Shown here: in pieces, positions 1 to 9,036 of the stretch | Position numbering within the stretch: the first letter of the stretch is position 1 | How the letters are laid out: each line of letters starts with the position of its first letter | NCBI RefSeq assembly: GCF_012952065.1 | Contig: NZ_JABCJJ010000002.1 | Location: 221,971-285,970, forward strand | DNA length: 64,000 bases | Source of the DNA: Cellulomonas fimi | GTDB lineage: Bacteria; Actinomycetota; Actinomycetes; Actinomycetales; Cellulomonadaceae | Reading direction: 5' to 3' | Position numbers and translations under genes: made by a program | The notes under the pieces: model-generated | What the model was told of the DNA's origin: nothing | The model's input: the letters and a program-made list of their open reading frames with translations, nothing else | The model's database searches: none

Positions 1-547
1 AGTCGCCGTCGACCAGGAGCGGCACGCCGCAGATGGCGACCAGGCCCTCCTCCTCGACGGCGGTGTCGATGTCGGTCGTGTGCCGGTAGCGCTCGTCGAG
101 CGCGTACTCGGCGGTCCAGTGCGGGCGTGCGGTCTGCGCGACGAGCCCGCCCAGCCCGGCCCCCAGCGGCAGGCGCAGGGTCTGGAAGTGCGCGGAGACC
201 GAGCCGTCGGTCGCGCGCATGTACGTGTCACCGACCTCGCGGTCGTGCACGGTCAGGTACGCGACGTCGGTGCTGAGCAGCGCACGCGCGCGACGCACGA
301 TCGCGTCGAGCACGCCGCGCGTGTCCCGCATCGACGCGAGCTCGCGCGCGGTGTCGACGAGAGCGCTGAGCTGCGCCTCGCGCCGCCGGCGCGCGTCGAG
401 GACCGTCCGGACCCGCAGCGCGAGCGAGCGGGCGGCCGCGCCGGTCTCGGGGTCGACCTCCTGGATGGTGGCTGCGCGCTCCTCGAGTGCGTCCGCCGAG
501 GCGTCCTCGGCGAGGAGGCGGAGGAGGTCGAGAGCCGTCTGCGGCAT
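1..547 (-). CDS. GAF/PucR-type transcriptional regulator, 5' part only
   Basis: Partial gene running off the left edge; 182 codons are visible. The ATG at 547 is preceded by GGGAGG at suitable spacing and gives an N-terminus beginning MPQTALDLLRLLAED. The visible part covers a leucine-rich N-terminal helix region and most of a GAF domain (about residues 60-182). It is clearly paralogous to the regulator at 13078-15036: long stretches such as ALRVRTVLDARRRREA, DTYMRATDG, LGGLVAQT and EEGLVAICGVPLLVD match nearly residue for residue. By that match the missing C-terminus should hold a PucR helix-turn-helix domain. The effector bound by the GAF domain is unknown, and the genes it controls probably lie left of the window. 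Confidence 0.85.
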   Translation of the reverse strand, partial: MPQTALDLLRLLAEDASADALEERAATIQEVDPETGAAARSLALRVRTVLDARRRREAQLSALVDTARELASMRDTRGVLDAIVRRARALLSTDVAYLTVHDREVGDTYMRATDGSVSAHFQTLRLPLGAGLGGLVAQTARPHWTAEYALDERYRHTTDIDTAVEEEGLVAICGVPLLVDGD

Positions 548-601
548 GCGGCAGATCCTCCCACAGCGGCACACGTGCCCCCAGAGGCCGGCAGTGCCGC
601 G

Positions 602-772
602 CTACTCGTCGGCGCCCGTCTCCTCGGTCTCCTGACCCGGCCGCGGGCCGGCCTCCTGCCGCAGCTGCGACGGCGAGGTGTAGCCGGGTTCCGGGCCGTC
701 GCCGTCGGATCCGGGGGTCGACGGCGCGTCCTCGGGCTCGTGGTCAGGGTGCGGCCCGGGCTGCTCGCTCAT
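602..772 (-). CDS. small acidic hypothetical protein, 56 aa
   Basis: A 56-residue, Pro/Glu/Gly-rich acidic protein starting MSEQPGPHPDHEPEDAP and ending in an acidic tail. There is no hydrophobic segment or recognisable domain; the core YTSPSQLRQEAG is the only ordered-looking part. Its ATG overlaps the TGA of the upstream small gene (ATGA at 769-772), and GAGGAG lies just upstream, so the two look translationally coupled. I do not recognise the family. The composition suggests a disordered cytosolic protein. Confidence 0.6.
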   Translation of the reverse strand: MSEQPGPHPDHEPEDAPSTPGSDGDGPEPGYTSPSQLRQEAGPRPGQETEETGADE

Positions 773-942
773 CCTCGCTCCTCCTCGAGCTCGAACCCCG
801 TGCCGTCGATCGCGTCCTGCCGGTCCGTCAGGCCGAGGTCGTCCGCGCGCGGCTCGAGGAGGTCGGCGTCCTGGGGGACCTCGACCGGCGTCTCGGGGAT
901 CGGCTCGAGCTCGTCGTCGGGCCTCGTCGCGTCCTCGCTCAT
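769..942 (-). CDS. small acidic hypothetical protein, 57 aa
   Basis: A 57-residue strongly acidic protein starting MSEDATRPDDELEPIP, with the central motif DADLLEPRADDLGLTDRQDA. I chose the ATG at 942 because GGAGG precedes it at normal spacing; in-frame upstream starts exist but lack a ribosome site. It heads a two-gene unit with the 602-772 gene (4-base overlap). There is no membrane segment or known motif. I cannot assign a function. Confidence 0.6.
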   Translation of the reverse strand: MSEDATRPDDELEPIPETPVEVPQDADLLEPRADDLGLTDRQDAIDGTGFELEEERG

Positions 943-1028
943 CGGTGACCTCCGTGTCTCGTCGGGTGTGCTCGTCGTGTTGCGCTTCGTCATGTGTGCT
1001 TCGTCTGGTCGGCCCGCCGGCGTCATCG

Positions 1029-1076
1029 GCTCGCGGGCTCGCGGGCTCGCAACCCCCCGGGCTCGCGGGCTCGCGG
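1029..1076. repeat. 8-bp tandem repeat (gggctcgc)
   Basis: About five copies of gggctcgc, interrupted once by aaccccccg, in the intergenic region between the small acidic genes and the HNH gene. It is one of several minisatellites in this window. Confidence 0.75.
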
Positions 1077-1191
1077 TGGACCGGGTCGCCGGGCCGGAGC
1101 CCCTCCTCGTCCGGTGCGTCCGACGCTACGCCGCAGCCCCAGGACCGCCACTCGAGGTGCGCCGGGCCCGGGTGATGTCGGTGGCGCAGCG

Positions 1192-1204
1192 TAGAGTCGT
1201 ACAC
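1192..1204 (+). promoter_or_regulatory. putative leaderless promoter of the 13E12/HNH gene
   Basis: The -10-like hexamer TAGAGT (1192-1197) is followed by exactly 7 bases and then GTG at 1205. There is no Shine-Dalgarno. The spacing puts the expected transcription start on the start codon. It is one of about ten such sites in the window. Confidence 0.5.
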
Positions 1205-3070
1205 GTGTTCGAATCGAGGGCTGAGGTGCGACGCGGCGGCTGCGTCGATGTGCCGCTGTCCGACGGCGACGTGGGCGTCGAAGCGCCGCTGTCCGCCGAC
1301 GCGTCGCGGTCCGTGGACGCGTTCCTCGGGAGCGAGAGGTCGGGGTCCGCGGTCGAGGGCCGCGCGGTCGAGGGCCGCGCGGGGGCGCCCCTCGACGTGG
1401 TGTTCCGTGAGCTGGTGCGCGCGTTGGCCACGGGGGTCGGCCATCCCGCTGTGACGGCCCGCGGCCGCTCGGTCCCTCGTGGCGTCGCGCTCGCGGAGCT
1501 GCTCGACGAGCACCTGCCCGGCGTCGAGCTGGTCAAGACCCTGATCGCGCTCGACCCTGCCGAGCTGCACGACGCCGCGCTGGTCGAGGTGGTCGCCGCG
1601 TGGGAGCGGGTGGGGTCGTGGGTCGCCGGACGGCAGAGCGCCGCCGTCGCCGAGCTGGCCCACCGGCGCTCCGCCGCCACCGGACGTGTCGAGTTCGTCG
1701 TGGACGAGGTCGGCGCACGGCTCGGTGTCACCCGCGCCGCGGCCGAGGCGAAGGTGGTGCTGGCGCTGCACCTGGAGGAGATGCCCGAGCTGCGCGCGGG
1801 GCTGGCGACCGGCGCGCTCGACGTACGCAAGGCCACGGTCCTGTCCGAGGGCTTCCCGGGCACCCACGTGTCGGATGCGCGGGCCGCCCATCGCGTCCTG
1901 CTCCCCGATGCCCCGGGGCTCACGGTCCCGCAGCTGCGGGCGCGGATCCGGCAGCTCGAGCTCGCCGCCGACCCCGAGGCGGCCACGAAGCGTCACCAGC
2001 GCGCGACGAGCGACCGGTTCGTACGGCTGACGCCTGCGCCGGATGCGATGGCATGGCTCACCGCCTACCTCCCGGCCGACGACGCGATGTGCGTGTACAC
2101 CGCGCTCGACGCCGTCGCGGGCTGCGCGTCCCCACAGGACGCCCGCGGGATCGATGCCAGGCGCGCCGACGTGCTCACGGGGGTGCTCGGTCACGTGCTC
2201 GACACCGGCGTCGTCCCGGCGGGCGTCGGCGGCGACGTCGGGACGCCGCTGCGCACGCGGCACGGGCGGCGCCCGCACCTGCAGGTCACTGCGGCGGCGA
2301 CGACGTTGCTCGGCCTGGACGAGACGCCCGCCGAGCTCGCGGGGTACGGCCCGGTTCCGGCCGCGATGGCTCGCAGGATCGCGACCGACGCGACGTGGCG
2401 GCGCATCTTCACCGATCCCGCGACCGGGCAGCTCACCGGGATCGGACCACGCCGCTACCGTGCCGGGGCCGACCTCACCTCGACCGTGCTGGCCAGGGAC
2501 GTCACCTGCACCTTCCCTGGCTGCCGCGTCGCAGCGGCCCGCTGCGACCTCGACCACATCCGCCCGTTCGACCACGTCTCAGCGGCGCGCAGCGACGAGC
2601 GCGCCTCAGCCGGTACCGAGCAGACGACGACGCAGAACCTCCATGCGCTGTGCCGCCACCACCACCGACTCAAGACCCACGCCGGCTGGTCGGTCACCCG
2701 TGACGACGCGACCGGGAGGACCCTGTGGACCGCGCCGACCGGGCACACCCACATTCGAGAGCCGGTGCCGATCGAACCCGCCCGGCTCGTCACCGACCAG
2801 GCCAGGCTCGTCGCCGTCCCCGCCCGACTCGTCACCGACCAGGCCAGGCTCGTCGCCGACCCCGCCCGACTCGTCACCGACCAGGCCAGGCACGTCCTCG
2901 CCGGGGACACCGTGGTGCCTTCCCACGCGATGCCGCTCGGGGGAGCCGTGCCCGAGCGACCAGGTGCCCCTCCTCGTGAGAGTCCGCACGGCCCGCCTCC
3001 CGACGCCGATCCGCCACGGTCCGACGCGCTTGGTGCCCGGTTCGACCGGGACGGTCCGCCACCGTTCTGA
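1205..3070 (+). CDS. 13E12-repeat (DUF222) HNH endonuclease-domain protein
   Basis: A 621-residue protein with the DUF222/13E12 layout: a helical DUF222 region (about residues 80-330) and a C-terminal HNH nuclease module. The HNH part shows CTFPGC, DLDHIRPF (about 447-455) and ALCRHHHRLKTH (about 480-491), that is, the metal/His residues of the fold. These proteins are numerous in actinobacterial genomes and are often linked to mobile or homing nucleases; the role here is unknown. The GTG at 1205 is favoured because a -10 hexamer sits 7 bases upstream; an ATG at 1175 is also in frame. Between about residues 522 and 563 lie six 7-residue repeats of the type [PQ]ARLV[TA][DV], a coding minisatellite. 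Confidence 0.85.
   Translation: MFESRAEVRRGGCVDVPLSDGDVGVEAPLSADASRSVDAFLGSERSGSAVEGRAVEGRAGAPLDVVFRELVRALATGVGHPAVTARGRSVPRGVALAELLDEHLPGVELVKTLIALDPAELHDAALVEVVAAWERVGSWVAGRQSAAVAELAHRRSAATGRVEFVVDEVGARLGVTRAAAEAKVVLALHLEEMPELRAGLATGALDVRKATVLSEGFPGTHVSDARAAHRVLLPDAPGLTVPQLRARIRQLELAADPEAATKRHQRATSDRFVRLTPAPDAMAWLTAYLPADDAMCVYTALDAVAGCASPQDARGIDARRADVLTGVLGHVLDTGVVPAGVGGDVGTPLRTRHGRRPHLQVTAAATTLLGLDETPAELAGYGPVPAAMARRIATDATWRRIFTDPATGQLTGIGPRRYRAGADLTSTVLARDVTCTFPGCRVAAARCDLDHIRPFDHVSAARSDERASAGTEQTTTQNLHALCRHHHRLKTHAGWSVTRDDATGRTLWTAPTGHTHIREPVPIEPARLVTDQARLVAVPARLVTDQARLVADPARLVTDQARHVLAGDTVVPSHAMPLGGAVPERPGAPPRESPHGPPPDADPPRSDALGARFDRDGPPPF
2766..2894 (+). repeat. coding 21-bp tandem repeat in the HNH protein
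   Basis: Six consecutive 21-bp units encode [PQ]ARLV[TA][DV]. The array follows the HNH module. The period is a multiple of three, so copy-number change keeps the frame. Confidence 0.8.
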
Positions 3071-3122
3071 CGTGCGCCTCTGACGTTGATGATGGAAGGG
3101 TCCGGCTCGGGGTGTGGCTCTG

Positions 3123-3163
3123 CCTCTGACGTGCGCCTCTGACGTGCGCCTCTGACGTGCGCC
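3123..3163. repeat. 13-bp tandem repeat (ctctgacgtgcgc)
   Basis: Three adjacent copies of ctctgacgtgcgc in the gap after the HNH gene, plus a related copy at about 3066-3082. The rest of the 3071-3259 gap shows no gene. Confidence 0.8.
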
Positions 3164-3259
3164 GCTCCGTCGCGGCACGCCACGCGCGGCCGGCGACTCG
3201 CCCGGACCCCGCTCGGCGCCCACGACGTCACTCGACCGGCGGCGCCGGGCCCCGGACCG

Positions 3260-3271
3260 TACGTTGCCTGC
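3260..3271 (+). promoter_or_regulatory. putative leaderless promoter
   Basis: TACGTT (3260-3265) lies 6 bases before the ATG at 3272, with no Shine-Dalgarno between. Confidence 0.5.
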
Positions 3272-4021
3272 ATGCACAGCTCTCGCAGGCATCGGACAGT
3301 GCGCTCGCGCGCCGGGGGCCACGACGTCGTCGCGACCAGAGCCGGTACGCCGGGTGCGCCGGCGTACGTGCTCGTGCACGGCATCGGCGTGTCGGGCCGC
3401 TACTTCGGTCCGCTGACGGATGAGCTGGCGGAGGTCGGGGACGTGCTCGTCCCCGACCTCCCCGGGTTCGGCCGCAGCGCGCGACCGCGGGAGGTGCTGT
3501 CGATCGCGGCGCACGCTCGCGTGGTCGCTGCGCTCGTCGCGGAGCACGGCCTCGTCGCCCCCGTGGTGGTCGGGCACTCGATGGGGTGCCAGATCGTGGC
3601 CGAGCTGCTCGCGGTACACCCCGGGACGGCGGCGCGCGGGGTCCTCGTCGGGCCCGTCACCAACACCCGCGAGCGCACAGCGGTGCGGCAGGGGATGCGA
3701 CTGCTGCAGGACGGAGCCCACGAGCCGATGCGGGTCAACGCGATGATCACCGCGGACTACGTGCGGTGCGGTCCGCGCCGGTACGCGGCGACGCTGCCGC
3801 ACATGCTCGACTACCCGCTCGCCGAGCGGTTGGGTGATGCCACCGCGCCCGTGGTGCTGGTGCGCGGGGAGAACGACCCGATCGCTCCGCGCTACTGGCT
3901 CGACGAGCTGGCCGCGGCGGCGCCCACCGTCGGCGTGGCCGAGGTCCCTGACTCGGGGCACGTCGCGATGTACACCGAGCCGGCAGTGGTGGCGGACCTG
4001 TGCCGCGGCGTGACCTGCTGA
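3272..4021 (+). CDS. alpha/beta hydrolase
   Basis: A 249-residue cytosolic alpha/beta-hydrolase fold protein with no signal peptide. The visible elements are the oxyanion region VHGIG, the nucleophile elbow GHSMG with Ser103, the acid GENDPI with Asp202 and the base DSGHV with His230, so the triad looks intact. The ATG follows a -10 hexamer by 6 bases. The next gene starts inside its last codons, which suggests coupling with a second, distinct alpha/beta hydrolase. The substrate cannot be told; esters or C-C bonds are typical of the family. Confidence 0.85.
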   Translation: MHSSRRHRTVRSRAGGHDVVATRAGTPGAPAYVLVHGIGVSGRYFGPLTDELAEVGDVLVPDLPGFGRSARPREVLSIAAHARVVAALVAEHGLVAPVVVGHSMGCQIVAELLAVHPGTAARGVLVGPVTNTRERTAVRQGMRLLQDGAHEPMRVNAMITADYVRCGPRRYAATLPHMLDYPLAERLGDATAPVVLVRGENDPIAPRYWLDELAAAAPTVGVAEVPDSGHVAMYTEPAVVADLCRGVTC

Positions 4022-4830
4022 CCGTGGGCCGGCGGCTCCGGCGCCCGACGACGGCGCCGCGGCCACGATCCGCGTCGCCCGCCGCGTCGCGCCGACGCCC
4101 GGTCCTGCCGACGACGACGCCGGCTCGCCGCGGGCGTCTGCCCACCCTCGCCCGCCGCGCGTGGTGGTGGCTCGCCGACTACGCCTACGTCACGTGGTGG
4201 CAGGTCGTCGGGCTCGTGGTCCCCGGGGGGGCCCAGGAGCTCCGCGTGCCGTCGGGCGGTGTACGCCCGCCGGTCGTGCTGGTGCCGGGGGTCTACGAGA
4301 GCTGGCGGTTCATGCGCCCGCTGGCCCGCGCGCTGCACGGGCACGGGCACGACGTGCACGTGATCCAGAAGCTGGGGTTCAACCGCGGCACCATCCCGGA
4401 CATGGCGGCGCTGACCACGGAGCACCTCGCCGAGGCCGACCTGCGCGACGTCGTCGTCGTCGGGCACAGCAAGGGCGGCCTCATCGGCAAGTACGCCATG
4501 CTCCGGCTCGACCCGGAGCACCGGATCCGGGCGATGGTCACGATCAACACCCCGTTCGCGGGCTCGCCGTACGCGCGGTGGGTCCCGCTCGCCGCCGTGC
4601 GCGCCTTCGTCCCCACGGACACGGTGCTGGCGGGGCTCGCCGCCGAGCTCGAGGTGAACTCCCGCATCACGTCGATCTCGAGCCAGTTCGACCCGCACAT
4701 CCCCGGCGGGAGCGCGCTCGACGGCGCGACCAACGTCCAGCTCGCGACGCCCGGGCACTTCCGGGTGCTCAGCGACCCTGCGCTCGTGCCGACGATCCTC
4801 GAGGTGCTCGAGCAGGCCCGCGACGCCTGA
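4000..4830 (+). CDS. alpha/beta hydrolase, lipase/acyltransferase-like
   Basis: A 276-residue protein with the nucleophile motif GHSKGG (Ser157) and VLVPGVYESW in place of the usual HG motif, resembling triacylglycerol-lipase-like hydrolases. The first 45 or so residues are Arg/Pro/Ala-rich and are followed by a tryptophan-rich hydrophobic stretch (AWWWLADYAYVTWW) that could bind the membrane surface. The GTG at 4000 overlaps the upstream hydrolase by 22 bases; a GTG at 4024, three bases after that stop, is equally possible. Paired with the 3272-4021 hydrolase. Substrate unknown. Confidence 0.75.
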   Translation: MPRRDLLTVGRRLRRPTTAPRPRSASPAASRRRPVLPTTTPARRGRLPTLARRAWWWLADYAYVTWWQVVGLVVPGGAQELRVPSGGVRPPVVLVPGVYESWRFMRPLARALHGHGHDVHVIQKLGFNRGTIPDMAALTTEHLAEADLRDVVVVGHSKGGLIGKYAMLRLDPEHRIRAMVTINTPFAGSPYARWVPLAAVRAFVPTDTVLAGLAAELEVNSRITSISSQFDPHIPGGSALDGATNVQLATPGHFRVLSDPALVPTILEVLEQARDA

Positions 4831-4889
4831 GGTCGGGCGCGCCTCGCCGGGTCACCGGCGTCGCGTCGGTCGGTAGGCCCGGCGTCGCG

Positions 4890-5192
4890 TCAGTCCGTGG
4901 GCTCGACCACGGGCGGATCGGGCAGGTCCACGTCGTCGGCCGGGTCCGCCGTCCCTGCGCCGGCCGTCCCCGCCGCTGTCGTCCCCGCCGCTGTATTCCC
5001 CGCCGCTGTCGTCCCCCCCGCCGTCGTCCCCCCCGCCGTCGTGCCCGCGTCGGCCTCGGCAAGCGGGTCGGTGATGTCATCCGGGTTCGGTGCCCACTCG
5101 TCACGGGGCTCCGGCGAATCGTCACGGGGCTCCGGCGAGCTCCCCGGCGAGACCCCGGCGTCCTGCGCCCCCTGGTCCGGCGTCTGCGACAT
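4890..5192 (-). CDS. low-complexity acidic protein with Thr-Ala-Gly repeats, 100 aa
   Basis: Starts at ATG 5192 behind a strong AAGGAGGG ribosome site, which supports real translation. It has an acidic, Pro-rich N-terminus with a duplicated SPEPRD motif, a central run of 5-residue units (TTAGG/TTAAG types) and an acidic Pro-rich end. There is no membrane segment or catalytic motif. The 15-bp unit makes this a coding minisatellite (about 4970-5045). Similar in style to the small acidic proteins at 602-942. No function can be assigned. Confidence 0.6.
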   Translation of the reverse strand: MSQTPDQGAQDAGVSPGSSPEPRDDSPEPRDEWAPNPDDITDPLAEADAGTTAGGTTAGGTTAAGNTAAGTTAAGTAGAGTADPADDVDLPDPPVVEPTD

Positions 5193-5348
5193 GACAGCCC
5201 TCCTTGCATCGACCGGCGCGCGTCGGAGGTGGCGCCGCGGACCACGACGCTACGCGCGGATCCGGCCCGCGTCACCGGGGAACCGTGGACGCTTCGACCG
5301 GCTCGTGCGTGCGCGACCCGCTCGCAGCCGGTGACCGTGCCGGTCGAG

Positions 5349-5873
5349 TCAGGTCCGCTCGCGCAGGTGCGTCACGTCGCCCCGCGCGCGAACGGCCCCT
5401 CCCGTCCGGTCAAGGGTGAACCCGAGCGCCTCGGCCCACGCGGCGGACCGCTCGTCGGGCGCGGTGCCCTCGAGCCCGCACACGCTCGCCGGGAGCCGGC
5501 GCAGCGCATCGTGGAGCAGGGCGGCCGCGACGCCGGTGCGGCGGTGCTCGGGGGTGACTCCGAGGGCACGCAGCTCCCAGCGGGAGCCGTCGACCTCGAC
5601 GAGGGAGAGGTAGCCGACGATGGCGTCCCGCACCTCGCAGACGAGCACGAACCCGGCCGTCCCGTCGACCGGCTCCGGGCCGGGGGCCACGAAGGTCTCG
5701 AACGCGCACGCGTCGTCGACCAGGGCCCGGTGCAGCGTCCACAGCACCGCGGACTCGGACGGGATCGCGGGCCGGACGCGGCGTCGTCGACCCCGTGCCT
5801 GACCGTGCACGGGAGCACCGGCTGCGGCACGTGCACGGCGCGGGCGAGGGAGGACGTGCGCGGGTAGGGCCAT
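5349..5873 (-). CDS. GNAT-family N-acetyltransferase
   Basis: A 174-residue reading from ATG 5873; the start is uncertain because the first 35-40 residues are low-complexity and an internal GTG before VRPAIPSES is a good alternative. The GNAT core is clear: a central beta strand AGFVLVCEV, then VGYLSLVEVDG, WELRALGVTPEHRRTGVAAALL (the acetyl-CoA pyrophosphate loop with the R-x-x-G-x-A pattern) and WAEALGFTLDR. Transfers an acetyl group to an unknown amine. Stands alone on the minus strand. Confidence 0.75.
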   Translation of the reverse strand: MALPAHVLPRPRRARAAAGAPVHGQARGRRRRVRPAIPSESAVLWTLHRALVDDACAFETFVAPGPEPVDGTAGFVLVCEVRDAIVGYLSLVEVDGSRWELRALGVTPEHRRTGVAAALLHDALRRLPASVCGLEGTAPDERSAAWAEALGFTLDRTGGAVRARGDVTHLRERT

Positions 5874-6021
5874 GCCCCCAGGGCACCACGCCGGACTGCC
5901 GTCCACCTGGGACCCAGGTCCCTGCTCCGCGCTGTCCGCGTCACGAGCCCCAGCGGCCACCGACGCCGACCCGTTCGACGACGACCTCGGCGGCGCTCTC
6001 CGACGACTTCTCGCCACCCGC

Positions 6022-6086
6022 GGCCGGAACGCGTGGCCGGAACGCGTGGCCGGAACGCACGGCCGGAACGCACGGCCGGAACGCGC
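6022..6086. repeat. 13-bp tandem repeat (ggccggaacgcgt)
   Basis: Five adjacent 13-bp units ggccggaacgc(gt/ac/gc), followed by two 16/17-bp units around ctgccggcagcggcg up to about 6118. They fill the gap between the GNAT gene and the Gfo/Idh gene; nothing else is visible in 5874-6138. Confidence 0.85.
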
Positions 6087-6138
6087 TGCCGGCAGCGGCG
6101 CGCTGCCGGCAGCGGCGATGCCGGGCGGTCGGGGAGGA

Positions 6139-7152
6139 TCATCGGCACGACGTCCCGTCGGTGCCGTCCATCCCGTCGGTGCCACCGGTCCCTCCGGTGC
6201 GGTCGGTGCCACCGGTCCCGCCGGTGCCCCGAGCGCCGGCGTGCTGCTCGACGTGCCGCACGACGTGCTCGCACAGCTCGTGCGTGCGCAGCGCGTCGGT
6301 GGCGTCGAGGTGGTGGCCGTCCCGGACGGCGGTGAGGAACGCGTCGCACATCGCCTCGAACCCGCGCAGCCGGGTCGCGGGCGCCCAGCCGTCCCGACGG
6401 CGGACCACCTCGCCGCCGTCGAAGTCGACGACGTCGGCGAGGTCGACGACCTGACGTCGCCGCCCGTCCCCGATCACGTCGAGCCCCTCGTGCGCCGTCC
6501 CGGCGGTCCAGCTCATGACCCCGATCGCGAGCCGACCGGCTCCTGTGAACCGGACCGCGACGCGCCGGCACGAGCCGTCGTCGGCGGTGCGGACGGAGAC
6601 CTCCACGTCGTCGGGCTCGAGCGCGCCGTCAGCGCGCGGGACGAGGAACCGCAGGGTGTCGACGACGTGGATGAAGTCGTCGAAGACCATGGCGCGAGCC
6701 GACCCGAGCGCGAGCTGGCGGTGCTTGTGGAGCACCACCACGTCGCGGTCCGGCCAGTCGGCGAGCTCACGGATCGCGGGCGCGTGGCGCCGGTTGAACC
6801 CGACCGCCAGGGAGACCCCGAGCCGTGTCGCGGTCTCGACGACCTCGCGCGCCGAGGCCAGGTCCGTGGCGATCGGCTTGTCGACCAGCACCGGCACCCC
6901 GTGACCGAGCAGCGTCGTCACGATCGCGGGATGCGTCTGCGACGGCGTGTGCACGAAGGCCGCGTCGAGGCCGGCCACGAGCGCCTCGTCGACCGAGCGG
7001 AACCGGTCGCGGACGCGGTACCGGTCGGCTGTCGCCGCGAGCCTGGCGGGGTCACGGGTCACCAGCACGGGCACGACGCCGAGGGTCGCCGTGAGCACCG
7101 GGAGGTACGCCTTGGTCGCGATGTCCCCGAGACCGACGATCCCGACGCGCAT
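6139..7152 (-). CDS. Gfo/Idh/MocA-family oxidoreductase
   Basis: A 337-residue NAD(P)-dependent oxidoreductase. The N-terminal Rossmann fold has VGIVGLGDIATKAY (residues 3-16), and the family signature DKPIA carries the catalytic Lys92. A C-terminal substrate domain follows (FDDFIHVVDTLRF, MSWTAGTAHEG). The ATG at 7152 is chosen over an upstream in-frame ATG because GGAGGG precedes it at 7-8 bases. The last 25 or so residues are Gly/Thr/Asp repeats (GGTGGTDRTGGTGG), probably an unstructured tail from a repeat expansion. Typical substrates are sugars, inositols or related polyols; nothing nearby fixes the substrate. Confidence 0.85.
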   Translation of the reverse strand: MRVGIVGLGDIATKAYLPVLTATLGVVPVLVTRDPARLAATADRYRVRDRFRSVDEALVAGLDAAFVHTPSQTHPAIVTTLLGHGVPVLVDKPIATDLASAREVVETATRLGVSLAVGFNRRHAPAIRELADWPDRDVVVLHKHRQLALGSARAMVFDDFIHVVDTLRFLVPRADGALEPDDVEVSVRTADDGSCRRVAVRFTGAGRLAIGVMSWTAGTAHEGLDVIGDGRRRQVVDLADVVDFDGGEVVRRRDGWAPATRLRGFEAMCDAFLTAVRDGHHLDATDALRTHELCEHVVRHVEQHAGARGTGGTGGTDRTGGTGGTDGMDGTDGTSCR

Positions 7153-7239
7153 CCCGCATCCCTCCACCGACCCGGCGCCGGCGGCGTCGGTCCCGTCAGG
7201 GTAGGGCCTGCGGGCTCCCCACCCCCCGGCTGCAGATAC

Positions 7240-7264
7240 GGCGCGAATCGCGCGAGATCGCGCC
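7240..7264. promoter_or_regulatory. inverted repeat upstream of the first HAAT operon
   Basis: GGCGCGA (7240-7246) and TCGCGCC (7258-7264) form a 7-bp dyad with an 11-base spacer in the 7153-7398 gap, about 135 bases before livG1. It could be an operator, but in such GC-rich DNA it may be chance. Confidence 0.25.
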
Positions 7265-7398
7265 GGACATGGTGGTCGAGCCCATGGACCTCGGTTGGAC
7301 TATGTCCCGACGACCCATGTATGCCTGCTGCCCAGGTCCCTAGCGTTGCGGGACACGGCGATGGCGCACGGTGCGCCTCGGTATGGAGGTGGAGTGGC

Positions 7399-8200
7399 GT
7401 GAAGGCTGCCGACGCGGACCACACGAGCACACGTGCTGATCATCGGCCGTCGCTGGGCGGCGCCCTGCTCACGACGTCGGGCCTGACGAAGTCGTTCCGC
7501 GGGTTCACCGCCGTCAACGGCGTGGACCTGCAGGTCCGGGAGGGCTCGGTCCACGCGCTCGTCGGGCCCAACGGCGCCGGGAAGACGACGCTGTTCAACC
7601 TCCTGACCGGGTTCCTCGCACCGTCGTCGGGCACGGTCACGCTCGCGGGCCAGGACGTCACGGGTCTGCCGCCCGAGAAGATGGCGCACCTCGGCGTCGC
7701 ACGCTCGTTCCAGATCACGAGCCTGTTCGACCAGCTCACGGCGACCGAGCACCTGGAGCTCGCGCTGCAGAGCTCGACGGGCCAGGGCCTGAAGTTCTGG
7801 CGGTCGGACGTCCTCATGGGCCGGTTCGCCGACCGCTCTGCCGAGCTCCTCGAGGAGGTCGGCCTGTCCGACCAGGCGCACGAGCCCGCCGGCGCGCTCG
7901 CCTACGGCCGCAAGCGCGCGCTCGAGCTCGCCATCGCGCTCGCGCTCGAGCCGCGACTGCTCCTGCTCGACGAGCCCACCGCCGGCATGGGGATCGAGGA
8001 CGTGAGTCGCACGATCGAGCTCGTGCGCCGCGTCGCCGTCGGCCGCACGGTCGTGTTCGTCGACCACAACATGCACGTGGTCGGCAGCCTCGCCGATCAG
8101 GTCACGGTGCTCCAGCAGGGTCGCGTGCTCGCCGAGGGCCCCTACGACGCGGTCCGGACCGACCCGCGGGTGATCACCGCGTACCTGGGAGAGGAACAGG

Positions 8201-8208
<8 letters not shown>
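7399..8208 (+). CDS. livG: HAAT (branched-chain type) ABC transporter ATPase, LivG-like
   Basis: A 269-residue ATPase of the LivG class. Walker A GPNGAGKTT (about 56-64), Walker B LLLLDEPTAGMG (about 190) and the LivG-type signature LAYGRKRALELA in place of LSGGQ. GTG at 7399 with GGAGG upstream. Energises import with the LivF, LivH and LivM partners downstream; overlaps livF1 by 8 bases. Family members import branched-chain amino acids, urea, amides or hydroxy/keto acids; the substrate is not fixed by the sequence. Confidence 0.9.
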
Positions 8209-8926
<718 letters not shown>

Positions 8927-9036
8927 CCAGGCACACCACGACCGGCTCGCGGCGAACCCGCACGCGGTCCACGCACAACGCACCACCACTCGCGGCGCCA
9001 ACGGCGGCGTCGCTCTCACGAGGGAGACACCGAACC

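Noticed and set aside
80..1204. Plus-strand reading frame that runs from 80 into the HNH gene
   Set aside because: It is antisense to the GAF regulator and the two small acidic genes, has no domain before the DUF222 region, and a leaderless promoter marks the start at 1205.
1205..3070. Mobile element or intein around the HNH gene
   Set aside because: No flanking inverted or direct repeats, intron boundaries or interrupted host gene are visible; 13E12 proteins are common stand-alone genes.
6022..6118. CRISPR array
   Set aside because: Units are 13 bp and directly adjacent, without unique spacers, so they are minisatellites.
5872..7398. Long plus-strand extension upstream of livG1
   Set aside because: It is the antisense of the Gfo/Idh gene; GGAGG before GTG 7399 and the ATPase homology fix the true start.
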